Shown here: positions 25,867 to 34,011 of the stretch, in pieces
How positions within the stretch are numbered: the stretch's first letter is position 1
How the letters are laid out: each line of letters begins with the position of its first letter
Source of the DNA: Bacillus sp. UNC41MFS5
GTDB lineage: Bacteria; Bacillota; Bacilli; Bacillales_B; DSM-18226
Direction of reading: 5' to 3'
Length of the DNA: 64,000 bases
NCBI RefSeq assembly: GCF_000686805.1
Contig: NZ_JMLP01000017.1
Span: 62,001 to 126,000, forward strand
The notes under the pieces: generated by a model
The model's input: the letters and a program-made list of their open reading frames with translations, nothing else
Told to the model about the DNA's origin: nothing
Databases searched by the model: none
Translations under genes and position numbers: made by a program

Positions 25867-26364
25867 ATGAAACAATTGGGGACGCTATACTTTTTCTGTG
25901 GAAAAATGGGAGCTGGAAAGTCAACTAAATCAAAACAATTGGCGATAGATAAACATTCGGTACTGTTGTCTGAGGATGAATGGCTTTCATCTCTTTATCC
26001 CAATCAGATTGCATCATTTGAGGACTATCTAAAATTCTCAGCGCAGCTCAAGCCATTGGTGAAAAAGCATGTCCAAAACATATTAAGTGTCGGTACAGAT
26101 GTAGTGATGGATTTTCCAGCTAACACTCAAAAACTGCGAAAATGGTTTTTGGATATAGCGTCAGAGGTCAATGCAAGCCATCAACTAATTTTCCTGAATC
26201 TAAATAACGAGCAATGCTTACATCAAATTGCACAAAGGCGTAACGAACAACCCGAAAGAGCAGCTTTTGACACGGAAGCAGTGTTTATTCATGTTACTAA
26301 ATTTTTTGAAGCACCAGAGGCATCCGAGGGTTTAAATATTTTAGAGTTTTGCGGTAAAGAATAA
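25867..26364 (+). CDS. P-loop ATPase/kinase-like protein (AAA_33 type)
   Basis: This 165-residue nucleotide-binding protein has the Walker A motif GKMGAGKS at residues 12-19 and a likely catalytic segment VVMDFPANTQKLRKWF. The Q-x-x-QRRNEQPERA lid motif resembles the AAA_33/zeta-toxin-like small kinases. Such proteins phosphorylate small molecules or tRNA-like substrates, but the substrate cannot be told. The start has GGGGGG at 25852-25857. It is monocistronic and there is no antitoxin-like neighbour, which argues against a toxin role. Confidence 0.8.
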   Translation: MKQLGTLYFFCGKMGAGKSTKSKQLAIDKHSVLLSEDEWLSSLYPNQIASFEDYLKFSAQLKPLVKKHVQNILSVGTDVVMDFPANTQKLRKWFLDIASEVNASHQLIFLNLNNEQCLHQIAQRRNEQPERAAFDTEAVFIHVTKFFEAPEASEGLNILEFCGKE

Positions 26365-26484
26365 CAAAGAGTTCAATGATTCGTGTGTATAGAGTACTTT
26401 TTGTTCTGGGAGGTGCCCTATATGATATAAAATGAAATGTGAGTAAGAAAAGTTTCAATGTATATATGTTAAAATCGATGTAAC

Positions 26485-26534
26485 TTTGTGAAGTGGTACT
26501 CTTAAACTAATTGGGTGCTTTAGTGAAAGAAGCG
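26485..26534 (+). repeat. Dispersed repeat, short copy 2
   Basis: It contains ACTCTTAAACTAATTGGGTG then CTTTAGTGAAAGAAG, i.e. the left box fused directly to the right end without a central hairpin. Confidence 0.55.
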
Positions 26535-26539
26535 TAAAT

Positions 26540-26576
26540 AAAAAAGTCGATTTCTTATTGGAAATCGGCTTTTTTT
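26540..26576 (+). terminator. Rho-independent terminator
   Basis: AAAAAGTCGATTTC (from 26541) pairs with GAAATCGGCTTTTTTT. It lies about 180 bases after the P-loop gene, next to repeat copy 2. Confidence 0.75.
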
Positions 26577-26733
26577 AGGTTGAAACTTCCTTAACGTTGT
26601 AAATCCGCATTTTCCTGACTCTACCCCAATTTGAAAAACGAGATTGAAAACTTGTTTCATACTTTGATAGACAAGGGATTGGAATGCCTCGCATGTTTGG
26701 ATATGACACGCTAATAGATGGTTAGAATTTGTA

Positions 26734-26922
26734 TTATAGAAATATGTTCTTTAAATCGAGGATAAAGTCTTCAAAAATACTTACTTCTATTAGATCTTTC
26801 CCTTTACATATAACTCTTGAAGTTGATAATATCCACTTTCCTTAAAGATAAGCACTTCAACTGTCTCAGTACGGTTATCTACGATCTAATACCCTTTAAC
26901 TCCTGTCCGTCCATATACTTTT
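26734..26922 (-). pseudogene. Uma2-family (PD-(D/E)xK) protein, C-terminal remnant
   Basis: On the reverse strand the frame YGRTGVKGY-stop-IVDNRTETVEVLIFK, then GYYQLQELYVKGKI, then after a shift LIEVSIFEDFILDLKNIF, matches the end of Uma2 (DUF820) restriction-endonuclease-like proteins. In those, 'GVxEYWxVDP' is conserved. A TGG-to-TAG change at the Trp of the YW motif plus one frameshift show decay. It lies between the kinase stop and the terminator region. The rest of 26577-26733 has no recognisable gene. Confidence 0.6.
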
Positions 26923-26930
26923 ATTTTTAG

Positions 26931-28208
26931 CTAACGCTCATTTTTGTCAGTTAATGGCGTATTTTTACAATTATGGAGAGGGAACCGAATGGTAAACGTG
27001 GTTCCTTTTCCTTTTTGGCTTTGGACGATGATTTTTCCATGAAGCGAGTCGATAATGCGATAGCTCACCATGAGTCCTATGCCAGTTCCTTTTTCTTTCA
27101 GAGAATAAAATGGTTGTCCAAGACGTTTTACTTCGTCTTCATTCATCCCCACTCCCTCATCTTGGATTTGGATCACCACATGCTGTGATTCCTGTTTCAT
27201 GAGAATGGAAACCGCACCACCTTGATGTATCGCTTCGATGCCATTTTTGATGATATTGAGGAAGGCTTGTTTCACTTTTTGGGGATGACCCAATATCACA
27301 CACTCTTGCTCCGGAAGTCGGACGTCTATGCTTACTTTTCGTTCTAAAGCATAGGAGTAGAGAATATTGACGACTGTTTGTATTGTTTCGCAAACATCGA
27401 CGGACTCTTTCATATCCGCTTCTGGCTTGGCAAGCGAAAGATATTCGGTAATGACGTCATTCGCCCGATCCACTTCTTCTATACAAATTTGAACATACCC
27501 TTTATACGTCTCTGAAATTGGCGATTGTAGAAGTAACTGGAGAAATCCTCGATTGGTCTGCATAGGATTTCGAATTTCATGAGCAAAGGAACTCGCCAAT
27601 TCTCCGAGTATCTTATATTTTTCAGCCTGTTGAGCTTCCATGTGTAACTTAGAATTTTCCCTTAAGGTTTCAATCAGAAAGATAGTTACAATGGTGGCAA
27701 CACATATCGTTAAAACTTCCTGAAGTGTGCTAAAAAATTCCATCTCTTGCAAATCCACGAGGATGAAGATTAAGGACATCCCCAATGTTATCCTCCAAGT
27801 CAGTTTCATTCGACCTTCTCGATCCTGCTGGACGAAACGTGGATATGCTAAAAAAAACATGGGTAAGAGGAACAAGATTTCGTATACCGTTGAATAAAAA
27901 CCAGTCCCTCCAAAGTACCAACGATACAACAATAAAATGATCGTGAGAACTATACCTGTTGCGTATCCATCTCCATAAAATATACCTATCATGAGAGCTA
28001 CAAACCGTAGATCATTTCGCTCGTTTACATCCGAATAGATTGGGAAGGACATGCACAATACTAACGTAATCATTGCCAAGAAACTGAAAATTAATTTTTG
28101 ACGCTTCGTTTCGATGAATTGATGACGATTGGTTAAATACATAGAATAAAAAAAGACAGGAATCAAAATAATCATTACTTGTAAGAGCAAATTTTTAGTA
28201 TATTCCAT
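26931..28208 (-). CDS. Membrane sensor histidine kinase, KinB/sporulation-kinase type
   Basis: This is a 425-residue kinase. Residues 1-180 form about six membrane helices with very short loops (5TM-type sensor). A HisKA domain follows with the phosphoacceptor His210 in SSFAHEIRNPMQTNRGF. The ATPase domain has the N box NIIKNGIEAI, G1 DEGVGMNEDE and G2 GTGIGLMVSYRI. H-box wording is that of Bacillus phosphorelay kinases, which phosphorylate Spo0F. No response regulator gene is adjacent, also as for KinA-E. It probably feeds the sporulation phosphorelay. Signal unknown. Confidence 0.85.
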   Translation of the reverse strand: MEYTKNLLLQVMIILIPVFFYSMYLTNRHQFIETKRQKLIFSFLAMITLVLCMSFPIYSDVNERNDLRFVALMIGIFYGDGYATGIVLTIILLLYRWYFGGTGFYSTVYEILFLLPMFFLAYPRFVQQDREGRMKLTWRITLGMSLIFILVDLQEMEFFSTLQEVLTICVATIVTIFLIETLRENSKLHMEAQQAEKYKILGELASSFAHEIRNPMQTNRGFLQLLLQSPISETYKGYVQICIEEVDRANDVITEYLSLAKPEADMKESVDVCETIQTVVNILYSYALERKVSIDVRLPEQECVILGHPQKVKQAFLNIIKNGIEAIHQGGAVSILMKQESQHVVIQIQDEGVGMNEDEVKRLGQPFYSLKEKGTGIGLMVSYRIIDSLHGKIIVQSQKGKGTTFTIRFPLHNCKNTPLTDKNER

Positions 28209-28672
28209 ACAGTTTACCTCATTGTTAAACTCATTCTAGTATAAAAGGAAACTGAATATAAAAACAGGGGAAAAAAATGGGTTCTAATCCAAAAAACTCA
28301 AAACAATCGCAATTAATCTCTAAAGCTTGGAGATACTGATACTATTACTCTAAAAAAGGGGTAAAAAGGAGAAAAACGAATCAAGTTTTTAAATGATTTG
28401 TTATTTCTTTAAAAAACAGAATTAACCTCCCATATGAACTAGATGTTATTATGACACCAAGTTTGTGAAGATTTGTACTTTAACTATCAGGGAGATTAGT
28501 TAAAGAAGGATAGGGCGACTGTTGTGGCAGGTTATTATATCAATAAGTTATTCTTATAGAGATTTATAAAAATAATAAAATTTTTTTATGCTATTAGTTC
28601 CAGTACAATTAAGATGTAAACTCTTCGGTTAGACGTAGTGTTTTTAATGCAACAAGATGAAAGGAAGATTAG
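28209..28672. other. Intergenic stretch with a repeat copy and a possible 20-codon ORF
   Basis: At 28277-28339 an ATG preceded by CAGGGGAAAA opens MGSNPKNSKQSQLISKAWRY-stop. It is basic and polar like small acid-soluble spore proteins but too short to assign. A dispersed-repeat copy lies at 28461-28510. Nothing else was recognised. Confidence 0.4.
28461..28510 (+). repeat. Dispersed repeat, short copy 3
   Basis: GTTTGTGAAGATTTGTACTT, TAACTATCAGGGAGATTAGT and TAAAGAAGGA follow the family order without a hairpin insert. Confidence 0.55.
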
Positions 28673-29440
28673 ATGTATTTTGATTTAGACCCATCTTTAT
28701 TAATTATTTTAATTGTATTTGGATTTTTAGCTTCATTTATCGATTCAGTTGTAGGGGGCGGAGGGTTGATTGCATTGCCTGCTTTATTATTTACAGGGAT
28801 GACTCCTGCAACAGCTGTTGCTACGAATAAATTAGTAGGGACAATGGGATCTTTAACGAGCACGCTTATGTTTTATCGCTCTGGTAAACTCGATTTAACA
28901 TCCTTATACAAGTTGTTCCCGCTCGTATTTATTGGCTCGATGCTTGGTGCCTGGACCGTTCATTTGATGAACCCAGAAGTGCTTAAGCCATTAATGTTAA
29001 TAATGCTTGCAGCGGTTGCCTTCTATACGGTTTTCAAGAAAGATTGGGGCAGTATTTCAACCCCTAAGAAAATGTCAATTCGTCATTTTATTATTTTCAC
29101 TGTGTTAATTTTTGCTATTGGTTTTTATGATGGATTCCTCGGTCCTGGCACAGGTTCATTTTTAATGTTTGCTTTTTTAATGATTGGATTTGATTTTATA
29201 AAGGCAGCTGGGAACGCAAAGTTTTTAAACTTTGGCAGTAATATTGCTGGTTTGTTGATGTTTATATTTTTAGGAAAAGTAAACTTTGCTTACGGATTAC
29301 CAATGGCACTTGCAGGGATTGCTGGAGCTATCTGTGGATCGAAATTTGCCATCAAAAGAGGAAGTGGTTATGTTCGTGCATTGTTTATTGCCGTAACTTT
29401 GTTATTGTTAACAAAAAATATTTTCGATCTGATTAAGTAA
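28673..29440 (+). CDS. TSUP-family (TauE/SafE) sulfite/organosulfonate exporter-like permease
   Basis: This is a 255-residue membrane protein with about eight helices. It carries the two family repeats FIDSVVGGGGLIALPALLF (about 22-41) and GFYDGFLGPGTGSFLMFAF (about 155-175). TSUP proteins move sulfite, sulfonates or other sulfur/organic anions, and the substrate here is unknown. The start has AAAGGAAGAT upstream. It is monocistronic, and no sulfur-metabolism gene is adjacent. Confidence 0.88.
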   Translation: MYFDLDPSLLIILIVFGFLASFIDSVVGGGGLIALPALLFTGMTPATAVATNKLVGTMGSLTSTLMFYRSGKLDLTSLYKLFPLVFIGSMLGAWTVHLMNPEVLKPLMLIMLAAVAFYTVFKKDWGSISTPKKMSIRHFIIFTVLIFAIGFYDGFLGPGTGSFLMFAFLMIGFDFIKAAGNAKFLNFGSNIAGLLMFIFLGKVNFAYGLPMALAGIAGAICGSKFAIKRGSGYVRALFIAVTLLLLTKNIFDLIK

Positions 29441-29490
29441 TCTCCCCTAAAAAGGTTAATATTTATAGTGAAAACACAAAGGAGAGGACT

Positions 29491-29901
29491 ATGGAAATCA
29501 AGATTAGACAAGTAGATAAGGAAGAAGTATGGAAATTAAGGCATATAATTATGTGGGCAGATAAGCCATTTGACTATATTAAATTAGAGAACGATGATTT
29601 AGGTATTCATTATGGTTTTTTTAAAGAGAATATTTTGATTTCTGTCATCTCAATTTTTATAAACAATGGAGAATGTCAGTTCCGCAAATTTGCAACCCTT
29701 CAACAAGAACAAGGTAAGGGGTACGGAAGTATATTGTTAGATTATGTTATAAAGGAAGCACAGAACAATGGCGTGAAGGAAATTTGGTGTAATGCTCGAA
29801 AGAATAAGGTGAATTTTTATAGAAAGTTTGGGTTACAAGAGACAAACTCCAGCTTTATAAAAGAGGGTAAATCCTATGTAATAATGGAGAAATATTTGTA
29901 G
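29491..29901 (+). CDS. GNAT family N-acetyltransferase
   Basis: This is a 136-residue acetyltransferase. The acetyl-CoA motif is QEQGKGYGSILLDYVIKEA (about 71-90), followed by the conserved WCNARKNKVNFYRKFGLQ of the ElaA-like subgroup. GGAGAGG precedes the ATG. It is 50 bases after the TSUP gene, so co-transcription is possible. Substrate unknown. Confidence 0.85.
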   Translation: MEIKIRQVDKEEVWKLRHIIMWADKPFDYIKLENDDLGIHYGFFKENILISVISIFINNGECQFRKFATLQQEQGKGYGSILLDYVIKEAQNNGVKEIWCNARKNKVNFYRKFGLQETNSSFIKEGKSYVIMEKYL

Positions 29902-29928
29902 GCAATTATGGGGGACTACCTAAAGATT

Positions 29929-30042
29929 AGTTTGTGAAAAAATGTACTTAAACAAACTGGTGCTTGAGTTAAGGATGATGATCGCTGCGGCGATCCCCTT
30001 TTTATATTGTGCTAACGGATGCAGAATAGTTAAATAACGAAG
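29929..30042 (+). repeat. Dispersed repeat, full copy 4 with hairpin
   Basis: Left box AATGTACTTAAACAAACTGG with TGC, central hairpin GATCGC-TGCG-GCGATC followed by CCCCTTTTTAT, right box GTGCTAACGGATGCAG then AATAGTTAAATAACGAAGGA. The hairpin plus T run can act as terminator of the GNAT gene. Confidence 0.7.
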
Positions 30043-30091
30043 GAGAAATAATAAGCTAGATAATTCCTTTTGTAAAAGGGGGGGTATTAAT

Positions 30092-30562
30092 ATGACAATT
30101 AAAAATCAGTGGTTACTTAATATTGTAATGATAATACTCTCGTGGCTTACAATGCCTTTGTTAGGATGGAGGACTATAAGGAGATTTTTACCAGCATCAA
30201 TCCTTGCTGTTCTAATATGTAGTTTGGATGCCCAAATTGGAAAAAAACGCAAATGGTGGTCTTTTTATAATTAACCAAAGTCCTTTATTCAAAATGAATT
30301 TCCTTTTCTCATAGGTCCAATGTTGGCGATGTCTTTATGGACATTAAAATGGGCATACGGAAATTTAAAAAAGTTTATTATGTTAAATGCTATTGGCGAA
30401 GCAATTTTTGTATCTCCTATTTCAAGAGTATTTACAAAATTAAAACTATATAGATTAGTTCAATTTAACGAATTTCAATTCTTTCTATATTTCTTTTACA
30501 AGGTTTTTTTCTTATATGGATTTCAATACCTTTTTGAAAAATGCAAAAAAACTAATGATTAG
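30092..30562 (+). pseudogene. CBO0543-family membrane protein interrupted by one in-frame stop
   Basis: The frame starting at ATG 30092 (GGGGGGG upstream) reads MTIKNQWLLNIVMII...GKKRKWWSFYN, a stop TAA at 30272-30274, then continues in the same frame PKSFIQNEFPFLIGPMLAM...YGFQYLFEKCKKTND to 30562. CBO0543-like proteins (about 150 residues, four membrane helices, sporulating Firmicutes) usually have a lysine after FYN, so one AAA-to-TAA change explains the break. All other positions look preserved, so inactivation is recent, or the stop is a sequencing error. Confidence 0.75.
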
Positions 30563-30612
30563 TTAAGTAACGGGTGCGACTCTTCAAGATGAAAGTTCCC
30601 TTTTATTGTTCC
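30558..30612 (+). repeat. Dispersed repeat, partial copy 5
   Basis: GATTAGTTAAGTAACGGGTG with CGACTCTTCAAG, then TTCCCTTTTATTGTTCC. It overlaps the end of the CBO0543 pseudogene and is followed at once by copy 6. Confidence 0.5.
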
Positions 30613-30620
30613 ACAAGAAA

Positions 30621-30720
30621 TATTGTGAAATATTACACTTAAACTATCGGGTGCGATTGTTCGATAAGAGCAATCGCTTTTTCTTGTTCCGCTAACGATG
30701 CAGGTTAGTGGAACAAGAAA
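30621..30720 (+). repeat. Dispersed repeat, full copy 6 with hairpin
   Basis: Left box TACACTTAAACTATCGGGTG, hairpin GCGATTG-TTCGATAAGA-CAATCGC followed by TTTTTC, right box TTCCGCTAACGATGCAGGTT and AGTGGAACAAGAAA. Confidence 0.7.
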
Positions 30721-30891
30721 GATGAAAATCCATCTCTCAATTATGACGCATTTGACTCAGATTGTGCAGCTAAGAAAAGTCGATCGATTTTTCTTATTCG
30801 ACCAACAGAGTAGATATAAAGAAGGGAATAATACCTAGTATGTGGAAATTTATATTATGTTTCTAAATAAAATTAAAAAGAGGTATGGAAT

Positions 30892-31017
30892 ATGGAAAGT
30901 AAACACTGGACGATAGTTTATAGGCTTGCTGTTGTTGGAATTTTGATTTACATTGCTACTCAATTGAATCTATTAATTGACCTAACAAGAGTTTTGACTG
31001 AAGCAAGTGGGCCTTAG
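30892..31017 (+). CDS. Small single-helix membrane protein (41 residues)
   Basis: ATG at 30892 follows AGAGGTATGGAAT and opens 41 codons (MESKHWTIVYRLAVVGILIY...TEASGP). There is one hydrophobic helix at about residues 9-26 and a short polar tail. A terminator starts 12 bases after the stop, which supports a real transcription unit. Function not recognised. Confidence 0.5.
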   Translation: MESKHWTIVYRLAVVGILIYIATQLNLLIDLTRVLTEASGP

Positions 31018-31028
31018 TGTTAATATTT

Positions 31029-31058
31029 AAGGGCATTTCATATGGGATGCCCTTTTTT
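31029..31058 (+). terminator. Rho-independent terminator
   Basis: AAGGGCAT (31029-31036) pairs with ATGCCCTT (31047-31054), followed by TTTT. It belongs to the 41-residue gene. Confidence 0.75.
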
Positions 31059-31157
31059 ATGGGAAAAAATCTATTTTTTTGATGGGAATGAGTTCCTTTT
31101 TAGATAATTAGACAGGAGACTACTTCATATTTTGAAGGACATTGTTTCAGGAGTTGA

Positions 31158-31268
31158 TTATGAAACAGTACACTTAAAGTAACGAGTGCAAGAGTTAAAG
31201 GCTGGGATGGCGGCGGCGATCCCGTTTTCTTATTGTGTTAACAGATACAGATTACATGAATAAGAAGT
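31158..31268 (+). repeat. Dispersed repeat, full copy 7 with hairpin
   Basis: Left box GTACACTTAAAGTAACGAGT with GCAAGAGTTAAAG, hairpin GGGATGGC-GGCG-GCGATCCC with GTTTTCTTATT, right box GTGTTAACAGATACAGATTA. Confidence 0.7.
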
Positions 31269-31385
31269 ATAAGATCGTAGTGTGTATCATTTCATACAAA
31301 ATAGGTAATAAACTAGTCCGCACAAATCTAAGTTCACATAGACTAATGTAGTATCAAGATATTTTCACATGGAGGTCATATAACG

Positions 31386-32024
31386 ATGTTTTGGAAAAAA
31401 AGTCCAAAAGCAGTACCAAAAATGAAAGAAACTCCAAAAGCGGAACCAAAAATGAAAGAAACTCCAAAAGCAGTACCAAAAATGAAAGAAACTCCAAAAG
31501 CAGTACCAAAAATGAAAGAAACTCCAAAAGCAGTACCAGAAATGAAAGAAACTCCAAAAGCAGTACCAAAAATGAAAGAAACTCCAAAAGCAGTACCAGA
31601 AATGAAAGAAACTCCAAAAGCAGTACCAAAAATGAAAGAAACTCCAAATGTAGTACCGAAAATGAAAGAAGTTCCAAATATAGTACATCCAATGAAAGAA
31701 ACTCCCAATGTAGTACCACACATGAAACAGATGCCAGTCCAATACTTTCCATTTCAAGCATGTCAGCCAATATACTGCCCGCCTCAAGCGTTCCCTGCTC
31801 AATATTATCCACCACTAGTTTCACCTTGGCAACAATATGTAAAAACAAATTTGTATAATACACATGTACACCCTTCGCATACAACTACTTTTAACAAGCA
31901 TATGATTCATCATCAATACTATTTCCCGCACACAGAATCATATGTAAATCAATGCTGTGAAACACCTACGATGTGCGGATTCCCATTCAACCCTTGTTGC
32001 CCGCCTAGACCATTTGGATACTAG
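31386..32024 (+). CDS. CotD-like spore coat protein with N-terminal decapeptide repeats
   Basis: This is a 212-residue protein. Residues 7-116 are eleven tandem ten-residue units of the type PKAVPKMKET, strongly basic and proline-rich, with the last three degenerate. Residues 117-212 are rich in Cys, His, Tyr and Pro. They contain THVHPSHTTTFNKHMIHHQY, YFPHTESYVNQCC and a C-terminal CCPPRPFGY, which match the inner-coat protein CotD family. CotD itself is about 75 residues, so the repeat region is an extension. TGGAGGTC precedes the ATG. CATAGACTA at 31337-31345 could be a sigma-K -10, but no good -35 was found. Role: mother-cell-made coat component, lysines possibly for cross-linking (inference). 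Confidence 0.8.
   Translation: MFWKKSPKAVPKMKETPKAEPKMKETPKAVPKMKETPKAVPKMKETPKAVPEMKETPKAVPKMKETPKAVPEMKETPKAVPKMKETPNVVPKMKEVPNIVHPMKETPNVVPHMKQMPVQYFPFQACQPIYCPPQAFPAQYYPPLVSPWQQYVKTNLYNTHVHPSHTTTFNKHMIHHQYYFPHTESYVNQCCETPTMCGFPFNPCCPPRPFGY
31404..31733 (+). repeat. 11 tandem 30-bp coding repeats in the cotD-like gene
   Basis: Units of 30 bases start at 31404 and every 30 bases after. The first eight are almost identical (differences mainly AAA/GAA for K/E), the last three diverge. Near-identity implies recent expansion and probably copy-number variation between strains. Confidence 0.95.
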
Positions 32025-32033
32025 CTTCATTTA

Positions 32034-32062
32034 CCCCAGCCATTTAGGCTGGGGCATTTTTA
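32034..32062 (+). terminator. Rho-independent terminator of the cotD-like gene
   Basis: CCCCAGCC-ATTTA-GGCTGGGG followed by CATTTTTATT. Confidence 0.9.
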
Positions 32063-32094
32063 TTAAAGTCGTTTTTACTTCCCTAGGTGGGTCT

Positions 32095-32201
32095 ATTGTG
32101 TAATATTTCTTATTAAAGTAACGGGTGCTTATCTTAATGATCTGGCTGTTAAAAATGCAGCCTTTTCTTATTGAGCTAACGGAGCAGCTTAGTTGAAGAA
32201 G
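32095..32201 (+). repeat. Dispersed repeat, full copy 8 with hairpin
   Basis: Left box CTTATTAAAGTAACGGGTGC, hairpin GGCTG-TTAAAAATG-CAGCC followed by TTTTCTTATT, right box GAGCTAACGGAGCAGCTTAG and TTGAAGAAGGA. Confidence 0.7.
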
Positions 32202-32248
32202 GAAAATGATTATTTAGTAAAAAAATTGGGATTATCACTTTTTGTTGA

Positions 32249-32350
32249 TATATCTTTAGTGAGATACAGCAATATGAAGAAAGTTATAAATTATGCTACG
32301 TTCGTGGTCCAGAGGGAATTATTTTGGAGTTGGCTGAGAAAATCAAATAA
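32249..32350 (+). pseudogene. VOC/glyoxalase-family C-terminal fragment
   Basis: The frame EIQQYEESYKLCYVRGPEGI followed by ILELAEKIK-stop matches the last strand of small VOC proteins (R-GPEGI-x-x-E-L, where Glu is the metal ligand). An in-frame TGA at 32246 and no upstream homology show that only about 33 residues are left. Confidence 0.65.
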
Positions 32351-32508
32351 GTAATGTTAATTAAAATGAAAGTACGACTCTTTGTTACTTTCTTGCAACA
32401 ATGCCTTTTTTACTGGTGTTTTTTGATAATGGAACGAAATCGTTATATTCCCACATAAAACTTAGAATACTAACAAAAAGGGAAGAACCCTTGAGGGGTG
32501 AAGCAGTT

Positions 32509-33216
32509 TTGGAAACATTATATCGTACGTTCATAATTTTTGTTGCGGGATATTTGTTTTTAAGGATTACTGGAAAAAAAGCTGTATCCCAAATGAACAC
32601 TATTGATTTATTGTATATTTTTGTCCTTACAAATATTATCAGTACGCCCGTTGAGACTAGTAATGTATGGAAGTCATTAATCTATGCTGGAATCGTTGTG
32701 ATACTTTATAAAATTATTTTGCGTTTATCCTTACATAATCAATTAAGATGGCTTTTATATGAGCGTCCAATTGTACTGATTCGTAACGGGGATATAGATC
32801 GAAAAGGACTGAAAAAGGCGAAGATGCCATTGAACGAATTATTGTCCAATTTACGAGTGAAAGGCTATACCGATACGCAAAACATTGCCTTTGCAGCCAT
32901 GGAAGAAACAGGAAATATTAGTGTGATCCCGAAATCGCAATACAGACCAGTTCAACCGAATGATTTAAATTTAAAGGTAAAAAAAGAATACCTTCCAATT
33001 CCACTGATAATGGACGGTCAAATCATTTATCATAATTTAAAATATTTACAACTAAACCAAGGGTGGCTCATGAATGAGGTAAATAAAAAGGGAGAAAAAG
33101 TAGAGAATATTATGTTAGCAACTTTTTTAGAAAATGGAACGTTATTTATTGATAATAAGGAAATTAAAAATCATAAAAATGATCCTCGCTACTACAATCC
33201 TGGCAAAGGGGATTAA
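32509..33216 (+). CDS. YetF/DUF421-family membrane protein
   Basis: This is a 235-residue protein. It has three N-terminal membrane helices (about 5-75, including FLRITGKKAVSQMNTIDLLY), then a cytosolic DUF421 domain with RPIVLIRNGDIDRKGLKKAKM and the downstream NIAFAAMEETGNISVIPK. B. subtilis YetF, YkjA and YdfR are homologues linked to spore properties, but no biochemical function is established. The frame extends to 32401; the GAGGGGTG at 32493-32500 points to the TTG start at 32509 (METLYRTF), which also gives the family length. Confidence 0.83.
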   Translation: METLYRTFIIFVAGYLFLRITGKKAVSQMNTIDLLYIFVLTNIISTPVETSNVWKSLIYAGIVVILYKIILRLSLHNQLRWLLYERPIVLIRNGDIDRKGLKKAKMPLNELLSNLRVKGYTDTQNIAFAAMEETGNISVIPKSQYRPVQPNDLNLKVKKEYLPIPLIMDGQIIYHNLKYLQLNQGWLMNEVNKKGEKVENIMLATFLENGTLFIDNKEIKNHKNDPRYYNPGKGD

Positions 33217-33325
33217 TGAAATTTAAATAACCCTATTGCATAACATATTCTTATTTTTTGTAAATATCATAATAAAGCAGATAACTTACAATTTATATGC
33301 GAACTAATTGTGAAGGGGTGGGGGT

Positions 33326-33664
33326 ATGGCTAAGGTAGGAAAAGATGATTTTGTAAATGGATTTGTTCCGCATCATAATCATGGTTCCGTTGATTACACC
33401 TCGATGGAGGCTGGGCATGTTCATCAGTGCTTAGATGTTACGTCTCCACCGATACAAACTCAGGATGGCAGCCATATTCATTATACTGAGGGATTTGTTG
33501 TTTTCGAAAACGGGCATAACCATCATTATAAAGCTTATTCAGGTCCGGCTATACCTGTTGGTAATGGAATGCATGTCCACTATTATGATTTTTATACATC
33601 AGAAGAAGATGGACATAAGCACCATGTTAAAGGTGTTGATCAGCCGGCTCCAGGAAATAAATAG
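33326..33664 (+). CDS. YmaF-family histidine-rich protein
   Basis: This is a 112-residue soluble protein with regular His-x-His clusters: PHHNHGSVDY, EAGHVHQC, GSHIHYTEG, NGHNHHYKAYSG, GMHVHYYD and GHKHHVKG. The six-fold recurrence of (G/N)-x-H-x-H matches B. subtilis YmaF, whose function is unknown; metal binding is a reasonable inference. GGGGTGGGGG precedes the ATG. It is monocistronic. Confidence 0.82.
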   Translation: MAKVGKDDFVNGFVPHHNHGSVDYTSMEAGHVHQCLDVTSPPIQTQDGSHIHYTEGFVVFENGHNHHYKAYSGPAIPVGNGMHVHYYDFYTSEEDGHKHHVKGVDQPAPGNK

Positions 33665-33790
33665 ATTGGCAGTGGGCTTCTAGATAATCAATAATGAAAA
33701 TTAGCAGGATGAACGGGTAGCTTTAGTTTAATAAAAATAACGACAAGAAGATAAACCTTCTCGCTTTCTTTATTGGCATACAAAATCGCA

Positions 33791-33838
33791 TAATGTTAAC
33801 ACACACCATAATTTAAATTATGGTTTGTGTTAACATTA
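33791..33838. repeat. 48-bp near-perfect palindrome
   Basis: Two 24-base arms (33791-33814 and 33815-33838) meet without a loop and differ at one position. The centre is TTTAAA and both halves contain GTTAACAC. It could be a large operator, a cruciform or a bidirectional terminator between convergent genes. It lacks a T run. Confidence 0.75.
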
Positions 33839-33894
33839 TGGTTATTGTAACTGCTATTTATAGCTGAAAAGGTGAAGAAACCTTGTTGCATCAA

Positions 33895-33937
33895 TAAAAA
33901 AAGCAATGCGATTTCCTTTGAGAAATGCATTGCTTTT
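33895..33937 (-). terminator. Terminator of the yhcN-like gene
   Basis: AAAAGCAATGC (33899-33909) and GCATTGCTTTT (33927-33937) form an 11-bp stem. On the reverse strand the stem runs into a T stretch. It is 75 bases past the lipoprotein stop. Confidence 0.8.
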
Positions 33938-34011
33938 ATATGTGATTTTATAGCTGCGGGTACTCCAAAAGAGAACGGCTTACTTATTGCTAAGCATTTT
34001 TTTATTTCACC

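Noticed and set aside
31404..31733. Possible CRISPR array because of regular 30-bp repeats
   Set aside because: There are no spacers between units and the repeats are in-frame coding sequence.
31354..31884. Long open frames on both strands across the cotD-like repeat region
   Set aside because: A 30-bp period keeps every frame open. The translations are low-complexity (FLSFLVLLLE, FHFWYCFWS) and lack ribosome binding sites. Only the + frame with the CotD C-terminus is real.
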